Shown piece by piece: positions 17,329 to 25,439 of a stretch of DNA of 64,000 nt (the first letter of the stretch is position 1; every line of letters begins with the position of its first letter). The notes under the pieces were generated by a model. That model saw nothing but the letters and a program-made list of their open reading frames with translations, searched no databases and had not been told where the DNA came from. The translations under genes were made by a program, and so were the position numbers. Origin of the DNA: Algicoccus sp048820935 (GTDB lineage Bacteria > Pseudomonadota > Gammaproteobacteria > Burkholderiales > Burkholderiaceae_B); contig NZ_JBMERD010000005.1 in NCBI RefSeq assembly GCF_048820935.1, positions 124,001 to 188,000 of the forward strand, written 5' to 3'.

Positions 17329-18273
17329 ATGAATCTACAGCAATTTCGTTTTTTGCGTGAAGTGATTCGCCGAAACTTCAATCTGACACAGGCTGCCAAT
17401 CATTTACACACGTCTCAGCCCGGTATTTCTAAAGCAATTATGGAGTTTGAGAGTGAATTGGGTGTTCAGATTTTTGAGCGTCATGGCAAACGCATTCGAG
17501 GCTTAACTCGCCCGGGTGCTGATGTCGCTAAAATCGTTGAACGCATCAACCAAGAAATCGAAAACCTACGTCGCTTAAGCGAAGATTATGCGCAGCATGA
17601 TGCAGGGCGCCTCGTGATTGCCTGTACACATACGCAAGCCAGATACGCTTTACCCAAAGTCATTCCGATGTTTCGTCAGCAGTTTCCCAAGGTTCATTTG
17701 TCGTTGGCTGAAGGCAGTCCTACACAGATTGCGGAAATGGTGTTGAATGATGAGGCCGATGTCGGAATGGCGACAGAGACGCTGGCTAAAACCCCTGGGC
17801 TTGTGAGCTTGGCGTGCTATCACTGGGAGCATGTGCTGGTTTGCCATGCCGATCATCCACTCTATGCCATTTATCGGTCTGAGGGCGCCGTCGGCTTACA
17901 GGATTTAGTGTGTTATCCGATTGTGACTTACGATACGGCGTTTTCGGGTCGACGTCAGATTGATCAAGTGTTTTCTGATCATGATCTGAAGCCTGATATT
18001 GTGTTGGCCGCTGTTGATTCGGATGTGATTAAAACGTATGTCGATCTGGGCTTGGGTGTGGGTATCATCGCGTCCGTTGCTTTTGATCCCTTGCATGATT
18101 CGCCACTCTGTAGTGTTCCGGTTGGTCATTTATTTGGCCGTCAAACCGCACGGCTTGCGGTACGACAGGGGGCATTTTTAAGGGATTTTGTCCGCACGTT
18201 CATTCGCATGATGACTCGGCAGGAAGAAACCGATGCATTAAATAAGTTGTTGTCGCAAAACAATCCGGATTAA
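17329..18273 (+). CDS. cysB: CysB/Cbl-type LysR regulator
   Basis: Transcriptional regulator of sulfur assimilation in its family. The 314-aa protein begins MNLQQFRFLREVIRRNFNLT, with the helix-turn-helix LTQAANHLHTSQPGISKAI at about residues 19-37 and the CysB-specific FERHGKRIRGLT (about 51-62). The effector domain contains the CTHTQARYALP sulfate/O-acetylserine-site region. A GGAGG site precedes the ATG. No cys biosynthetic genes are in the window, so the regulon is not local. Confidence 0.9.
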   Translation: MNLQQFRFLREVIRRNFNLTQAANHLHTSQPGISKAIMEFESELGVQIFERHGKRIRGLTRPGADVAKIVERINQEIENLRRLSEDYAQHDAGRLVIACTHTQARYALPKVIPMFRQQFPKVHLSLAEGSPTQIAEMVLNDEADVGMATETLAKTPGLVSLACYHWEHVLVCHADHPLYAIYRSEGAVGLQDLVCYPIVTYDTAFSGRRQIDQVFSDHDLKPDIVLAAVDSDVIKTYVDLGLGVGIIASVAFDPLHDSPLCSVPVGHLFGRQTARLAVRQGAFLRDFVRTFIRMMTRQEETDALNKLLSQNNPD

Positions 18274-18329
18274 TTGATCGTAATTCTGACAATTGGTAGA
18301 TTTGTCACAAAGTGCTTGCAAATATAAAT

Positions 18330-18348
18330 AAGAATGATTATCATTAGC
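18330..18348 (+). promoter_or_regulatory. Fur box upstream of the DUF2325 gene
   Basis: The 19-bp segment at 18330-18348 matches 15 of 19 positions of the classical E. coli Fur consensus, with the palindromic core AATGATTATCATT at 18333-18345. It lies 25 bp before the DUF2325 start codon, where Fur binding would block transcription, so iron-repressed expression is inferred. Confidence 0.75.
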
Positions 18349-18372
18349 GTTCAATTAATAAGTGAGGTTTCT

Positions 18373-18741
18373 ATGTCCACTCTGAACGCTGTTGTTGTCG
18401 GTGCAGATCGTCTGGGAAATATTCCTGACCTATTGAGTCTGCACAATATTCGGATCACACATCATGTGAGCGGGCGCCATCCTTCCCATCAGCGCCGCGC
18501 AATGCAGTTACCTTCCGATACGGAATTAGTGATTTTATTGACTGATTTTTTAGGGCACAATGTGATGAAATCATTTCGTCAGGCGGCCCAACGTGCAGGT
18601 GCGAAGGTCATGGCATGCAGGCGTTCGGTGTGTGATATGCAAAAGGCATTAACGCAGTGCGGTTTGTGTGGTGCACAGCCTTCAGATACATCGGTGTGCG
18701 CAAATCGTGCGATGTGCCCCAAAAACAGAATGGCTTCTTAA
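18373..18741 (+). CDS. DUF2325 domain protein, cysteine-rich, probably iron-regulated
   Basis: Small protein of unknown biochemical function. The 122-aa sequence has a Rossmann-like N-terminal half (NAVVVGADRLGNIPDLL, then LVILLTDFLGHNVM) and a C-terminal cysteine cluster: Cys82, 87, 96, 99, 109 and 115, spaced as if to bind metal or an Fe-S cluster. The ATG at 18373 has an AGTGAGGT site; the open frame upstream runs through the Fur box and is not used. The position of the Fur box predicts expression under iron limitation. A role in iron handling is inferred from that site only. Confidence 0.8.
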   Translation: MSTLNAVVVGADRLGNIPDLLSLHNIRITHHVSGRHPSHQRRAMQLPSDTELVILLTDFLGHNVMKSFRQAAQRAGAKVMACRRSVCDMQKALTQCGLCGAQPSDTSVCANRAMCPKNRMAS

Positions 18742-18756
18742 GTTGATTTGCCCACA

Positions 18757-18798
18757 CAAAAAACCCACAAGCATTTTTGATTTCAAATGCAACTGTGG
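18757..18798 (-). terminator. Intrinsic terminator of the NlpC/P60 gene
   Basis: CCACA (18765-18769) pairs with TGTGG (18794-18798), with an inner GCATTT/AAATGC stem. On the minus strand the hairpin is followed by GTTTTTTG. It separates two convergent genes. Confidence 0.6.
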
Positions 18799-18843
18799 AT
18801 CTTTCTGTGAGGTATGTAAGAGCGATAGAGGGGCTGTGTTTAA

Positions 18844-19479
18844 TTAACGTGTAGCGATGGTGACAGGCTCGATACGGCGCGCACCGGTGAAGCGTTTTTT
18901 CCAGTACGGCTTCGTCATGTTCTCTACCCGCACGGCGCCGCCCGAAGAGGGTGCATGAACAAATAGATCGCTGCCTAGATAGATTCCGACATGAGAGAAT
19001 CTTGCGCCTAACGTATTGAAAAACACCAGATCACCTGCTGTCAGATCATTGCGTGAGATGTTCTGTCCAGATCGAGCAATCTCTGCAGCACGTCGAGGTA
19101 GTTTCAGACCAAAGGCCTCATTGGTGGAATAAAAGACTAAGCCGCTACAGTCAAATCCTTTGTTGGGTGAAGAGCCACCGTAGCGGTATTTCACACCAAT
19201 TTGTTGCAGAGCCTGTCGGCTGATTGGATGTTGCGATGCCAGAATCAGCGTAATCGGATCGATAGCGTCGTTTGCAGCATTGTTGAGCGAAAGCTTGTTT
19301 TGTTGAGCGCCAAACTGAGCGGTTGTAGTCTCGCTTGTTGTGGAAGCGCAGCCTGACAACAAGGCAGCTGCACCGATGAGAAGCGGATAAATCCAACGCC
19401 CGAGTGTTTTAGGGCGATGTGTAGTCAGTTGAGATGCGTTCGTAAACAATGTTTGGCTCCGTCTGGTTGATAAAACCAC
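18844..19479 (-). CDS. NlpC/P60 (C40) cell-wall peptidase lipoprotein
   Basis: Predicted outer-membrane-anchored endopeptidase cutting peptidoglycan stem peptides. The N-terminus is basic and followed by a hydrophobic stretch with the lipobox LLSGC (Cys44). The C-terminal NlpC/P60 domain has catalytic Cys111 in GFDCSGLVFY, His163 in FSHVGIYLG, and His175 in FVHAPSSGG. Full length is 211 aa from the first ATG; a start nearer the hydrophobic stretch would give a more usual lipoprotein signal. Similar to MepS/Spr-type enzymes. It is flanked by terminators and looks monocistronic. Confidence 0.9.
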   Translation of the reverse strand: MVLSTRRSQTLFTNASQLTTHRPKTLGRWIYPLLIGAAALLSGCASTTSETTTAQFGAQQNKLSLNNAANDAIDPITLILASQHPISRQALQQIGVKYRYGGSSPNKGFDCSGLVFYSTNEAFGLKLPRRAAEIARSGQNISRNDLTAGDLVFFNTLGARFSHVGIYLGSDLFVHAPSSGGAVRVENMTKPYWKKRFTGARRIEPVTIATR

Positions 19480-19675
19480 GCGTTAAATATTTGACGTGAC
19501 ACTGTAACAACCAAAAGAAAAAGCGCAGACCACCAAGCTCACCGAATTGATCGTCAATACGGTACTGGATGGTAAGCGTATGACCCAAGGCTGTTGAGTT
19601 AACAGCTGGGCTCAGAAATTTAAGGTAAAAGTACCACAAAATGTGAAATGAAGGTGAAAGGCTTTTAATCCATCA

Positions 19676-19712
19676 GATAAAAAAGCCACGCAAACTGGCT
19701 GCGTGGCTTTTC
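19676..19712. terminator. Bidirectional intrinsic terminator after ETF-QO
   Basis: GCCACGCA (19685-19692) and TGCGTGGC (19700-19707) form an 8-bp stem with a 7-nt loop. The minus strand continues TTTTTTAT and the plus strand TTTTC. It ends the ETF-QO transcript. Confidence 0.85.
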
Positions 19713-19730
19713 AATAATGGTATCGGATGG

Positions 19731-21377
19731 TTACATGTTGCTGTAGACCGGTCCCTCACCACCCTGTGGCGCAACCCAGACGATGTTTTGTGTCGGATCC
19801 TTGATGTCACAGGTCTTACAGTGCACACAGTTTTGTGCATTGATCTGTAACTGATCTTCACCGCCTTCGTTCTTAATGAACTCGTAGACGCCGGCCGGAC
19901 AGTAGCGCTGCTCAGGTCCAGCATATTTTGCCAGGTTGATGCGTACAGGCACTGTGGGATCTTTGAGCGTCAGGTGGATGGGCTCATCTTCCTCATGGTT
20001 GGTGTTTGAGATGAACACGGAACTTAAGCGATCAAATGTGAGTTTGCCATCCGGTTTTGGATACTCAATCTTCACACACTGATCAGCAGGCTTGAGGTAA
20101 ACATGATCAGGTTTGTCGCGGTGAATTGTCCAAGGAATATTGCCGCGCAACAGCCACTGCTCAATACCCGTCATCACGGTGGCGACCGTGCGACCTTTCT
20201 TAAACCATTGCTTGAAGTTACGTGCTTTGTTGAGTTCGGTGTGCAACCAAGATTGCTCAAAAGCAACTGGGTATGCACTGAGTTCGTCGTATTCGCGACC
20301 CGCTTGCAAAGCTTCAAACGCAGCATCTGCCGCCATCATGCCAGTTTTAATGGCAGCGTGACTTCCTTTGATTCGGGATGCATTCAAGAAACCGGCTTCA
20401 CAGCCCACCATCGCGCCACCTGGGAAGACCAGTTTGGGCAATGACAGCAAGCCACCCGCTGTAATGGCGCGAGCACCATATGAAATGCGCTTACCGCCTT
20501 CAAATGTGCCACGAATGGCTGGATGTGTTTTATAGCGCTGGAACTCTTCAAAAGGAGAGAGCCATGGGTTGGCATAATCCAAACCAACGACCATACCCAC
20601 TGCGACCAGATTGTCTTTCAAGTGATATAGGAAAGAGCCACCATAGGTGTCTGCATCTAGCGGCCAGCCGGCGGTGTGAATGACCAATCCGGGCTGGGAT
20701 TTGGCAGGATCGATTTCCCACAGTTCTTTAATCCCAATACCGTAGCTCTGAGGATCGCGATTTTTATCGAGATCAAATTTTTCGATGAGTTGACGACCCA
20801 GTTGGCCACGCGCACCTTCCGCAAAAATGGTGTATTTGGCTAAAAGTGCCATACCACGTTGATAGTTGGGGCCTGGTTCACCATCGCGACCCACACCCAT
20901 GTCACCGGTGGCCACACCAATGACGCGGTTTTGATCGTCATAGAGGACTTCGGTTGCCGCAAAGCCTGGGAAGATCTCAACACCCAGTGCTTCGGCTTGT
21001 TCACCTAACCAGCGTGTGACCTGACCCAGGCTCACAATGTAGTTACCTACGTTGTGAAAGCAAGGGGGCAGCAGCCAGTTGGGTGTGGTTTTTTCACCGG
21101 ATTCACTGAGAAACATGAACTTGTCTTCAGTCACTGGCGTATCGAGCGGTGCGCCTTTCTCTTTCCAATCCGGAATTAATTCTGTCAACGCTCCGGGGTC
21201 CATGACGGCACCAGAAAGAATGTGCGCGCCGACTTCAGCCCCTTTTTCCAGAACACAGACGTTGATTTCCTGTTCTTTCTCTTCGGCGAGTTGTTTCAGA
21301 CGAATGGCTGTGGCTAGTCCAGCAGGACCACCGCCCACAATAACCACGTCATAATCCATCGATTCTCTATCTGTCAT
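19731..21377 (-). CDS. Electron transfer flavoprotein-ubiquinone oxidoreductase
   Basis: Membrane-associated flavoprotein carrying electrons from ETF, and so from acyl-CoA dehydrogenases and related enzymes, to ubiquinone. The 548-aa protein has the FAD-binding VVIVGGGPAGLATAI near the N-terminus, the GWPLDADTYGGSFLYH segment typical of the family, and a C-terminal [4Fe-4S] domain with four cysteines (one in CPAGVYEF, three in NCVHCKTCDIKDP). No etfAB genes are in the window. Length and motifs are canonical for bacterial ETF-QO. Confidence 0.95.
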   Translation of the reverse strand: MTDRESMDYDVVIVGGGPAGLATAIRLKQLAEEKEQEINVCVLEKGAEVGAHILSGAVMDPGALTELIPDWKEKGAPLDTPVTEDKFMFLSESGEKTTPNWLLPPCFHNVGNYIVSLGQVTRWLGEQAEALGVEIFPGFAATEVLYDDQNRVIGVATGDMGVGRDGEPGPNYQRGMALLAKYTIFAEGARGQLGRQLIEKFDLDKNRDPQSYGIGIKELWEIDPAKSQPGLVIHTAGWPLDADTYGGSFLYHLKDNLVAVGMVVGLDYANPWLSPFEEFQRYKTHPAIRGTFEGGKRISYGARAITAGGLLSLPKLVFPGGAMVGCEAGFLNASRIKGSHAAIKTGMMAADAAFEALQAGREYDELSAYPVAFEQSWLHTELNKARNFKQWFKKGRTVATVMTGIEQWLLRGNIPWTIHRDKPDHVYLKPADQCVKIEYPKPDGKLTFDRLSSVFISNTNHEEDEPIHLTLKDPTVPVRINLAKYAGPEQRYCPAGVYEFIKNEGGEDQLQINAQNCVHCKTCDIKDPTQNIVWVAPQGGEGPVYSNM

Positions 21378-21622
21378 CGAGATTTCCCCGTTCTTGTCTC
21401 AAGATACACAAGTGTTTGATTGTATGGCACGAAATCACCTTAGTGTGCAGAAAGAGCCTTGTTATCTTCTTAAGCGCGTGTTTTGCTGTACAGGTGCTCA
21501 ATGTGCCATCAGAGTATAAAAGCAATCTTTATAGTCCGTTTTTAGGTCAGAATGAGTGATCAGTCAATTTGAAATCAATTTGAAAAACTAAAACCAATGA
21601 GCTTATAAGGAGAATGCAAGAC

Positions 21623-22060
21623 ATGAGTGAGCGATTGATGCAGGTGGGTGACAGTTACGAAGTCGATGTGCCGATGCGCTGGGCGGATGCGGACATGATG
21701 CAGCACCTGAATAACGTCATGTATTTTCGGTATATGGAGCAAGCGCGAGTTGAATTGGTCGACATCTGCGGGATTCGCGAAACGCCTCAGTATGGCTTCG
21801 TGGTGGCGCATTGTTCCTGTGATTTTTTGAAACCCGTTTTATATCCGGCTACGATCCGTGTGCGCATGGTGATTGAACGCGTTGGACGTTCAAGCTTTGA
21901 CCATCAAGTTGAAATGCGCCTAGCAGATGATCCTGAAAACACGCTCTACGCCACGGGTCGCGTGGTGATGGTGATGGTTGAAAAAGAGACTGGACGCTCA
22001 GTTGCATTACCGGAATCTTTACTGACTCGTTTGGGTCGACTAATGCAACCGACAGCTTAA
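21623..22060 (+). CDS. Acyl-CoA thioesterase, 4HBT/YbgC-like hotdog fold
   Basis: Predicted thioesterase hydrolysing acyl-CoA. The 145-aa protein carries the 4-hydroxybenzoyl-CoA thioesterase-type motif RWADADMMQHLNNVMYFRYMEQAR, with the conserved Asp and His. The AAGGAG at about 21607-21612 is only two bases from the first ATG (21614), so the second ATG at 21623 (MSERLMQVGD) is the better start. It is divergent from ETF-QO and precedes the CoA-transferase pair, consistent with acyl-CoA metabolism; the physiological substrate is not predictable. Confidence 0.85.
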   Translation: MSERLMQVGDSYEVDVPMRWADADMMQHLNNVMYFRYMEQARVELVDICGIRETPQYGFVVAHCSCDFLKPVLYPATIRVRMVIERVGRSSFDHQVEMRLADDPENTLYATGRVVMVMVEKETGRSVALPESLLTRLGRLMQPTA

Positions 22061-22217
22061 GTCTTGCGTACACAGGCTTGTTCGAATGATTTCTGACGGA
22101 TCAAGCTACACTAGAATCTGAACTCAATGTTCAGGATAGAACTTGCTCAGAGTGATGTGATCACGCGTCAGACTATCGACATCGAGATCGGTCTTTCTGA
22201 GCCAACTGGAGCGCTGT

Positions 22218-22928
22218 ATGAATAAAGTGTATGGTAGTGCGGCTGAAGCACTGGCGGATGTGGTTCGTGATGGGCAAACCATTGCAGTCGGCGGATTTGG
22301 ATTGTGTGGGATTCCTGAAGCACTGATTGAAGCTTTAAAAGAATCTCAAGTCAAAGAGCTGACATGCATCAGTAACAATGCGGGCGTGGATGATTTTGGT
22401 TTAGGTCTTCTTCTACAAACGCGCCAGATTCGTAAGATGATTGCTTCTTATGTGGGCGAGAACAAAGAGTTCGAGCGTCAATATCTGGCCGGTGAGCTTG
22501 AACTGGAATTTAATCCACAAGGCACATTGGCTGAACGGCTCAGAGCCGGAGGTTGTGGGATTCCTGCTTTTTTTACAAAGACTGGGGTCGGAACCATTGT
22601 GGCAGAAGGCAAGCCCACGCAAGAGTTTGATGGTGAGACCTACGTGATGGAACGTGCACTCGTGCCTGATGTGTCTTTGTCAAAAGCCTACATGGCTGAT
22701 CGCAGTGGCAACCTCATTTACCGTAAAACAGCGCGTAACTTCAACCCGAATGTGGCGATGGCTGGCAAAGTGTCGATCGTTGAAGTCGAGAAGATTGTGG
22801 AGAACGGCGAGATTGACCCGGATCACGTTCATTTGCCAGGTATTTATGTCAATCGAATTGTGCTGAACTCCAATCCTGAAAAGCGCATTGAACAGCGCAC
22901 GATTCGGACTGGCAATTCACAGGAGTAA
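22218..22928 (+). CDS. 3-oxoacid CoA-transferase subunit A
   Basis: Alpha subunit of a class I CoA-transferase (succinyl-CoA:3-oxoacid type), which activates acetoacetate or related acids. The 236-aa protein has the family hallmark VGGFGLCGIPEALIEAL (about 25-41) and SNNAGVDDFGLG. It lies 5 bp upstream of subunit B and forms the usual scoAB/atoDA-like pair. A weak GGAG precedes the ATG. Together with the thiolase at 48 kb this would allow ketone-body or PHB-derived acetoacetate use, although the two loci are separate. Confidence 0.93.
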   Translation: MNKVYGSAAEALADVVRDGQTIAVGGFGLCGIPEALIEALKESQVKELTCISNNAGVDDFGLGLLLQTRQIRKMIASYVGENKEFERQYLAGELELEFNPQGTLAERLRAGGCGIPAFFTKTGVGTIVAEGKPTQEFDGETYVMERALVPDVSLSKAYMADRSGNLIYRKTARNFNPNVAMAGKVSIVEVEKIVENGEIDPDHVHLPGIYVNRIVLNSNPEKRIEQRTIRTGNSQE

Positions 22929-22933
22929 AGAAC

Positions 22934-23587
22934 ATGGCATGGACAAGGGATGAAATGGCTGCACGTGCAGCCCGTGAGTTGGAAGATGGGTTTTATGTCA
23001 ACTTAGGAATCGGTATGCCAACGTTAGTGGCAAACCATGTACCTGATGGGGTTGAGGTTTGGCTCCAATCGGAAAATGGTTTGCTGGGGATTGGCCCATT
23101 CCCAACTGAAGATGAAATTGATGCGGACTTGATTAATGCCGGTAAGCAGACAGTGACGACTTTACCTGGCTCGTCACTTTTTTCTTCAGCCGATTCGTTT
23201 GGCATGATCCGGGGTGGCAAGATTGATTTGGCGATTCTGGGCGGTATGCAGGTCTCAGAAAAAGGCGATCTGGCCAACTGGATGATTCCTGGCAAGATGG
23301 TTAAAGGCATGGGCGGTGCCATGGATCTGGTGGCTGGTGTCAGTCGTGTGGTGGTGATAATGGATCATGTGGCCGCGAAAAAAGACGGCACAGTTGATCT
23401 TAAAATCTTGCCCGAATGCACATTGCCTTTGACTGGCTTGGGTGTTGTGGATCTCATCATTACGGATCTGGGGGTGATGGAAGTCACAGACAATGGTTTG
23501 AAATTGGTCGAATTGGCGCCAGGCGTGACGGTTGAAGAAATTCAACAAAAAACGTCCGCAAAACTAGATGTTAGTGCGGTGGCCTAA
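22934..23587 (+). CDS. 3-oxoacid CoA-transferase subunit B
   Basis: Beta subunit bearing the catalytic glutamate. The 217-aa protein has GIGMPTLVANHVP (25-37) and the active-site Glu47 in SENGLLGIGP, which forms the glutamyl-CoA thioester in this family. The C-terminal LTGLGVVDLIITDLGVM segment is typical. It starts 5 bp after subunit A, and the aminopeptidase gene begins 6 bp after its stop, so all three are likely cotranscribed. Confidence 0.94.
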   Translation: MAWTRDEMAARAARELEDGFYVNLGIGMPTLVANHVPDGVEVWLQSENGLLGIGPFPTEDEIDADLINAGKQTVTTLPGSSLFSSADSFGMIRGGKIDLAILGGMQVSEKGDLANWMIPGKMVKGMGGAMDLVAGVSRVVVIMDHVAAKKDGTVDLKILPECTLPLTGLGVVDLIITDLGVMEVTDNGLKLVELAPGVTVEEIQQKTSAKLDVSAVA

Positions 23588-23593
23588 TTCAGT

Positions 23594-25399
23594 ATGCCCA
23601 ACGTAAATCTGTACCGTGAGCGCCTGACTTGTTTACGTCAGGCGATGGCTCAGGCAGGTGCTGATGCCTGTCTGATCCTGTCTGCTGACCCACATGCATC
23701 AGAGTACTTGCCTGAGTTTTGGCAGAACCGCGCTTGGTTAACAGGTTTTACCGGTTCGGCAGGAACTGCCGTTGTAACTGAGCAGGAAGCCCGCTTGTGG
23801 GTCGATAGCCGTTATTGGATTGCAGCTGAAAAAGCCCTATCAGGTAGCGGATTTGTGATGGAAAAAGCCCAAGGCAATCCGCAACAAGCTGCGATTGAAT
23901 GGTTAACGCAGTCTCTTGGCAATCAAGGGGTTGTGGCAATTGATGCGCAAACCCTGACGCTTGCGCAACAAATTCATTTAAACGATCAGTTAAAGCCAAT
24001 CGAGGGACAAATCAAAGATGTGGATTTGTTCGCTGACATCTGGACTGATCGTCCTGAATTACCGCAGCAGCCGATTTATGCCTTAACGCCAGAAGTGGCC
24101 GCGCGAAGTCGCGCAGACAAAATTGCATTGGTGCGCACCAAAATGCAGACTAAAGGTGCGACACATCATTTAATCAGCGCGTTGGATGATATCGCCTGGC
24201 TGATGAATCTGCGTGGCCGTGATGTGCCATTTAATCCAGTTTTTCTGTCACACGTGTTGCTTGATGCGCAATCGGCCACTTTGTTTACCCAGCTCAGTAA
24301 ATTGAGTCCGGCGTTGATTGAGCAATTGGCGGCTGATGGTGTTCAAGTGCAGCCCTATGAAAACATTCATTCGGTTTTGTCACAGTTATTGGCTGATGAC
24401 GTGTTGCTGGTCGATCCGAATAAGGTTGTGGCATCGCTCATGAACGCGGTTTGTGCGCAAACAGTGCATGCATTAAACCCAACAACCACGCTCAAGGCCC
24501 GTAAAACAACGGCTGAAATGACCAATTGGCGACGTGTGATGCGTCACGATGGTGCGGCACTGTGTGAGTTTTTTGCGTGGCTCGAGCATGCCATTGCTGA
24601 GCGTAGTCAACAGTGGCTTACCGAAATCATGGTGGATGAGGTTTTAACATCTTGTCGGGCGAGTCAGCCTGGCTTTGTGTCTAGAAGCTTTGCGACGATT
24701 GCGGCTTTTGGGGCCAATGCTGCGATGCCTCATTACATGGCGACACAGAAGTCGAATACGCGTATTCACGGCCATGGCTTGTTGCTCATCGATTCCGGTG
24801 GGCAGTACGAGGGCGGTACAACTGACATCACACGGATGGTGCCTGTTGGCAATTTGTCTCGCGCGCAGCGAGAGGACTGCACAGCGGTTTTGCAGGGCAT
24901 GATTGCGTTGTCACGTTTGCGAGTACCACAAGGCACACCGGCTGGATTGATCGATGCCGTTGCGCGTGCACCGTTATGGGCACGATTGGTGGACTATGGT
25001 CACGGAACGGGTCATGGTGTCGGTTACTTCCTGAATGTTCATGAAGGACCACAAAGTATTTCGTATCGGGCACCGATCGTGCCTGAGGCAGGTTTGCAAC
25101 CAGGTATGGTGACATCCAATGAGCCTGGTCTTTATCGGGTGAGCCATTGGGGTGTTCGGATAGAAAATCTGCTGCACTGCCAGGCTGCAGGTGACAGTGA
25201 GTTTGGTAGTTTTGTTGAGTTTGAAACGCTGACGCTTTGCCCAATTGATACGCGCTGTTTATTGCCCGAATTGATGCGCCCTGATGAGATTGAGTGGCTA
25301 AATGCCTATCATGCTGAAGTACGGGGTCAGCTTGAATCGTTAGTGAGTGATGATGCTTTAGAGTGGTTGCTGGAAAGAACGCAGCCACTATCGGTATAA
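23594..25399 (+). CDS. Xaa-Pro aminopeptidase-like M24 metallopeptidase
   Basis: Predicted cytosolic aminopeptidase P releasing N-terminal residues before proline. The 601-aa protein is the long form with two creatinase-like N-terminal domains (about 1-300) and a C-terminal pita-bread domain. Dimetal ligands are visible: Asp400 in LLIDSGG, Asp411 in TTDITRM, His474 in GTGHGVGYFLNVHEGP, Glu in TSNEPGLY and Glu in VEFETLT. It follows the CoA-transferase by 6 bp, an operon link without an obvious functional reason. No truncation seen. Confidence 0.92.
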   Translation: MPNVNLYRERLTCLRQAMAQAGADACLILSADPHASEYLPEFWQNRAWLTGFTGSAGTAVVTEQEARLWVDSRYWIAAEKALSGSGFVMEKAQGNPQQAAIEWLTQSLGNQGVVAIDAQTLTLAQQIHLNDQLKPIEGQIKDVDLFADIWTDRPELPQQPIYALTPEVAARSRADKIALVRTKMQTKGATHHLISALDDIAWLMNLRGRDVPFNPVFLSHVLLDAQSATLFTQLSKLSPALIEQLAADGVQVQPYENIHSVLSQLLADDVLLVDPNKVVASLMNAVCAQTVHALNPTTTLKARKTTAEMTNWRRVMRHDGAALCEFFAWLEHAIAERSQQWLTEIMVDEVLTSCRASQPGFVSRSFATIAAFGANAAMPHYMATQKSNTRIHGHGLLLIDSGGQYEGGTTDITRMVPVGNLSRAQREDCTAVLQGMIALSRLRVPQGTPAGLIDAVARAPLWARLVDYGHGTGHGVGYFLNVHEGPQSISYRAPIVPEAGLQPGMVTSNEPGLYRVSHWGVRIENLLHCQAAGDSEFGSFVEFETLTLCPIDTRCLLPELMRPDEIEWLNAYHAEVRGQLESLVSDDALEWLLERTQPLSV

Positions 25400-25439
25400 T
25401 TTCAATTTCCCACGAGCGCCCTTAAGTGGCGTGCCTTCT

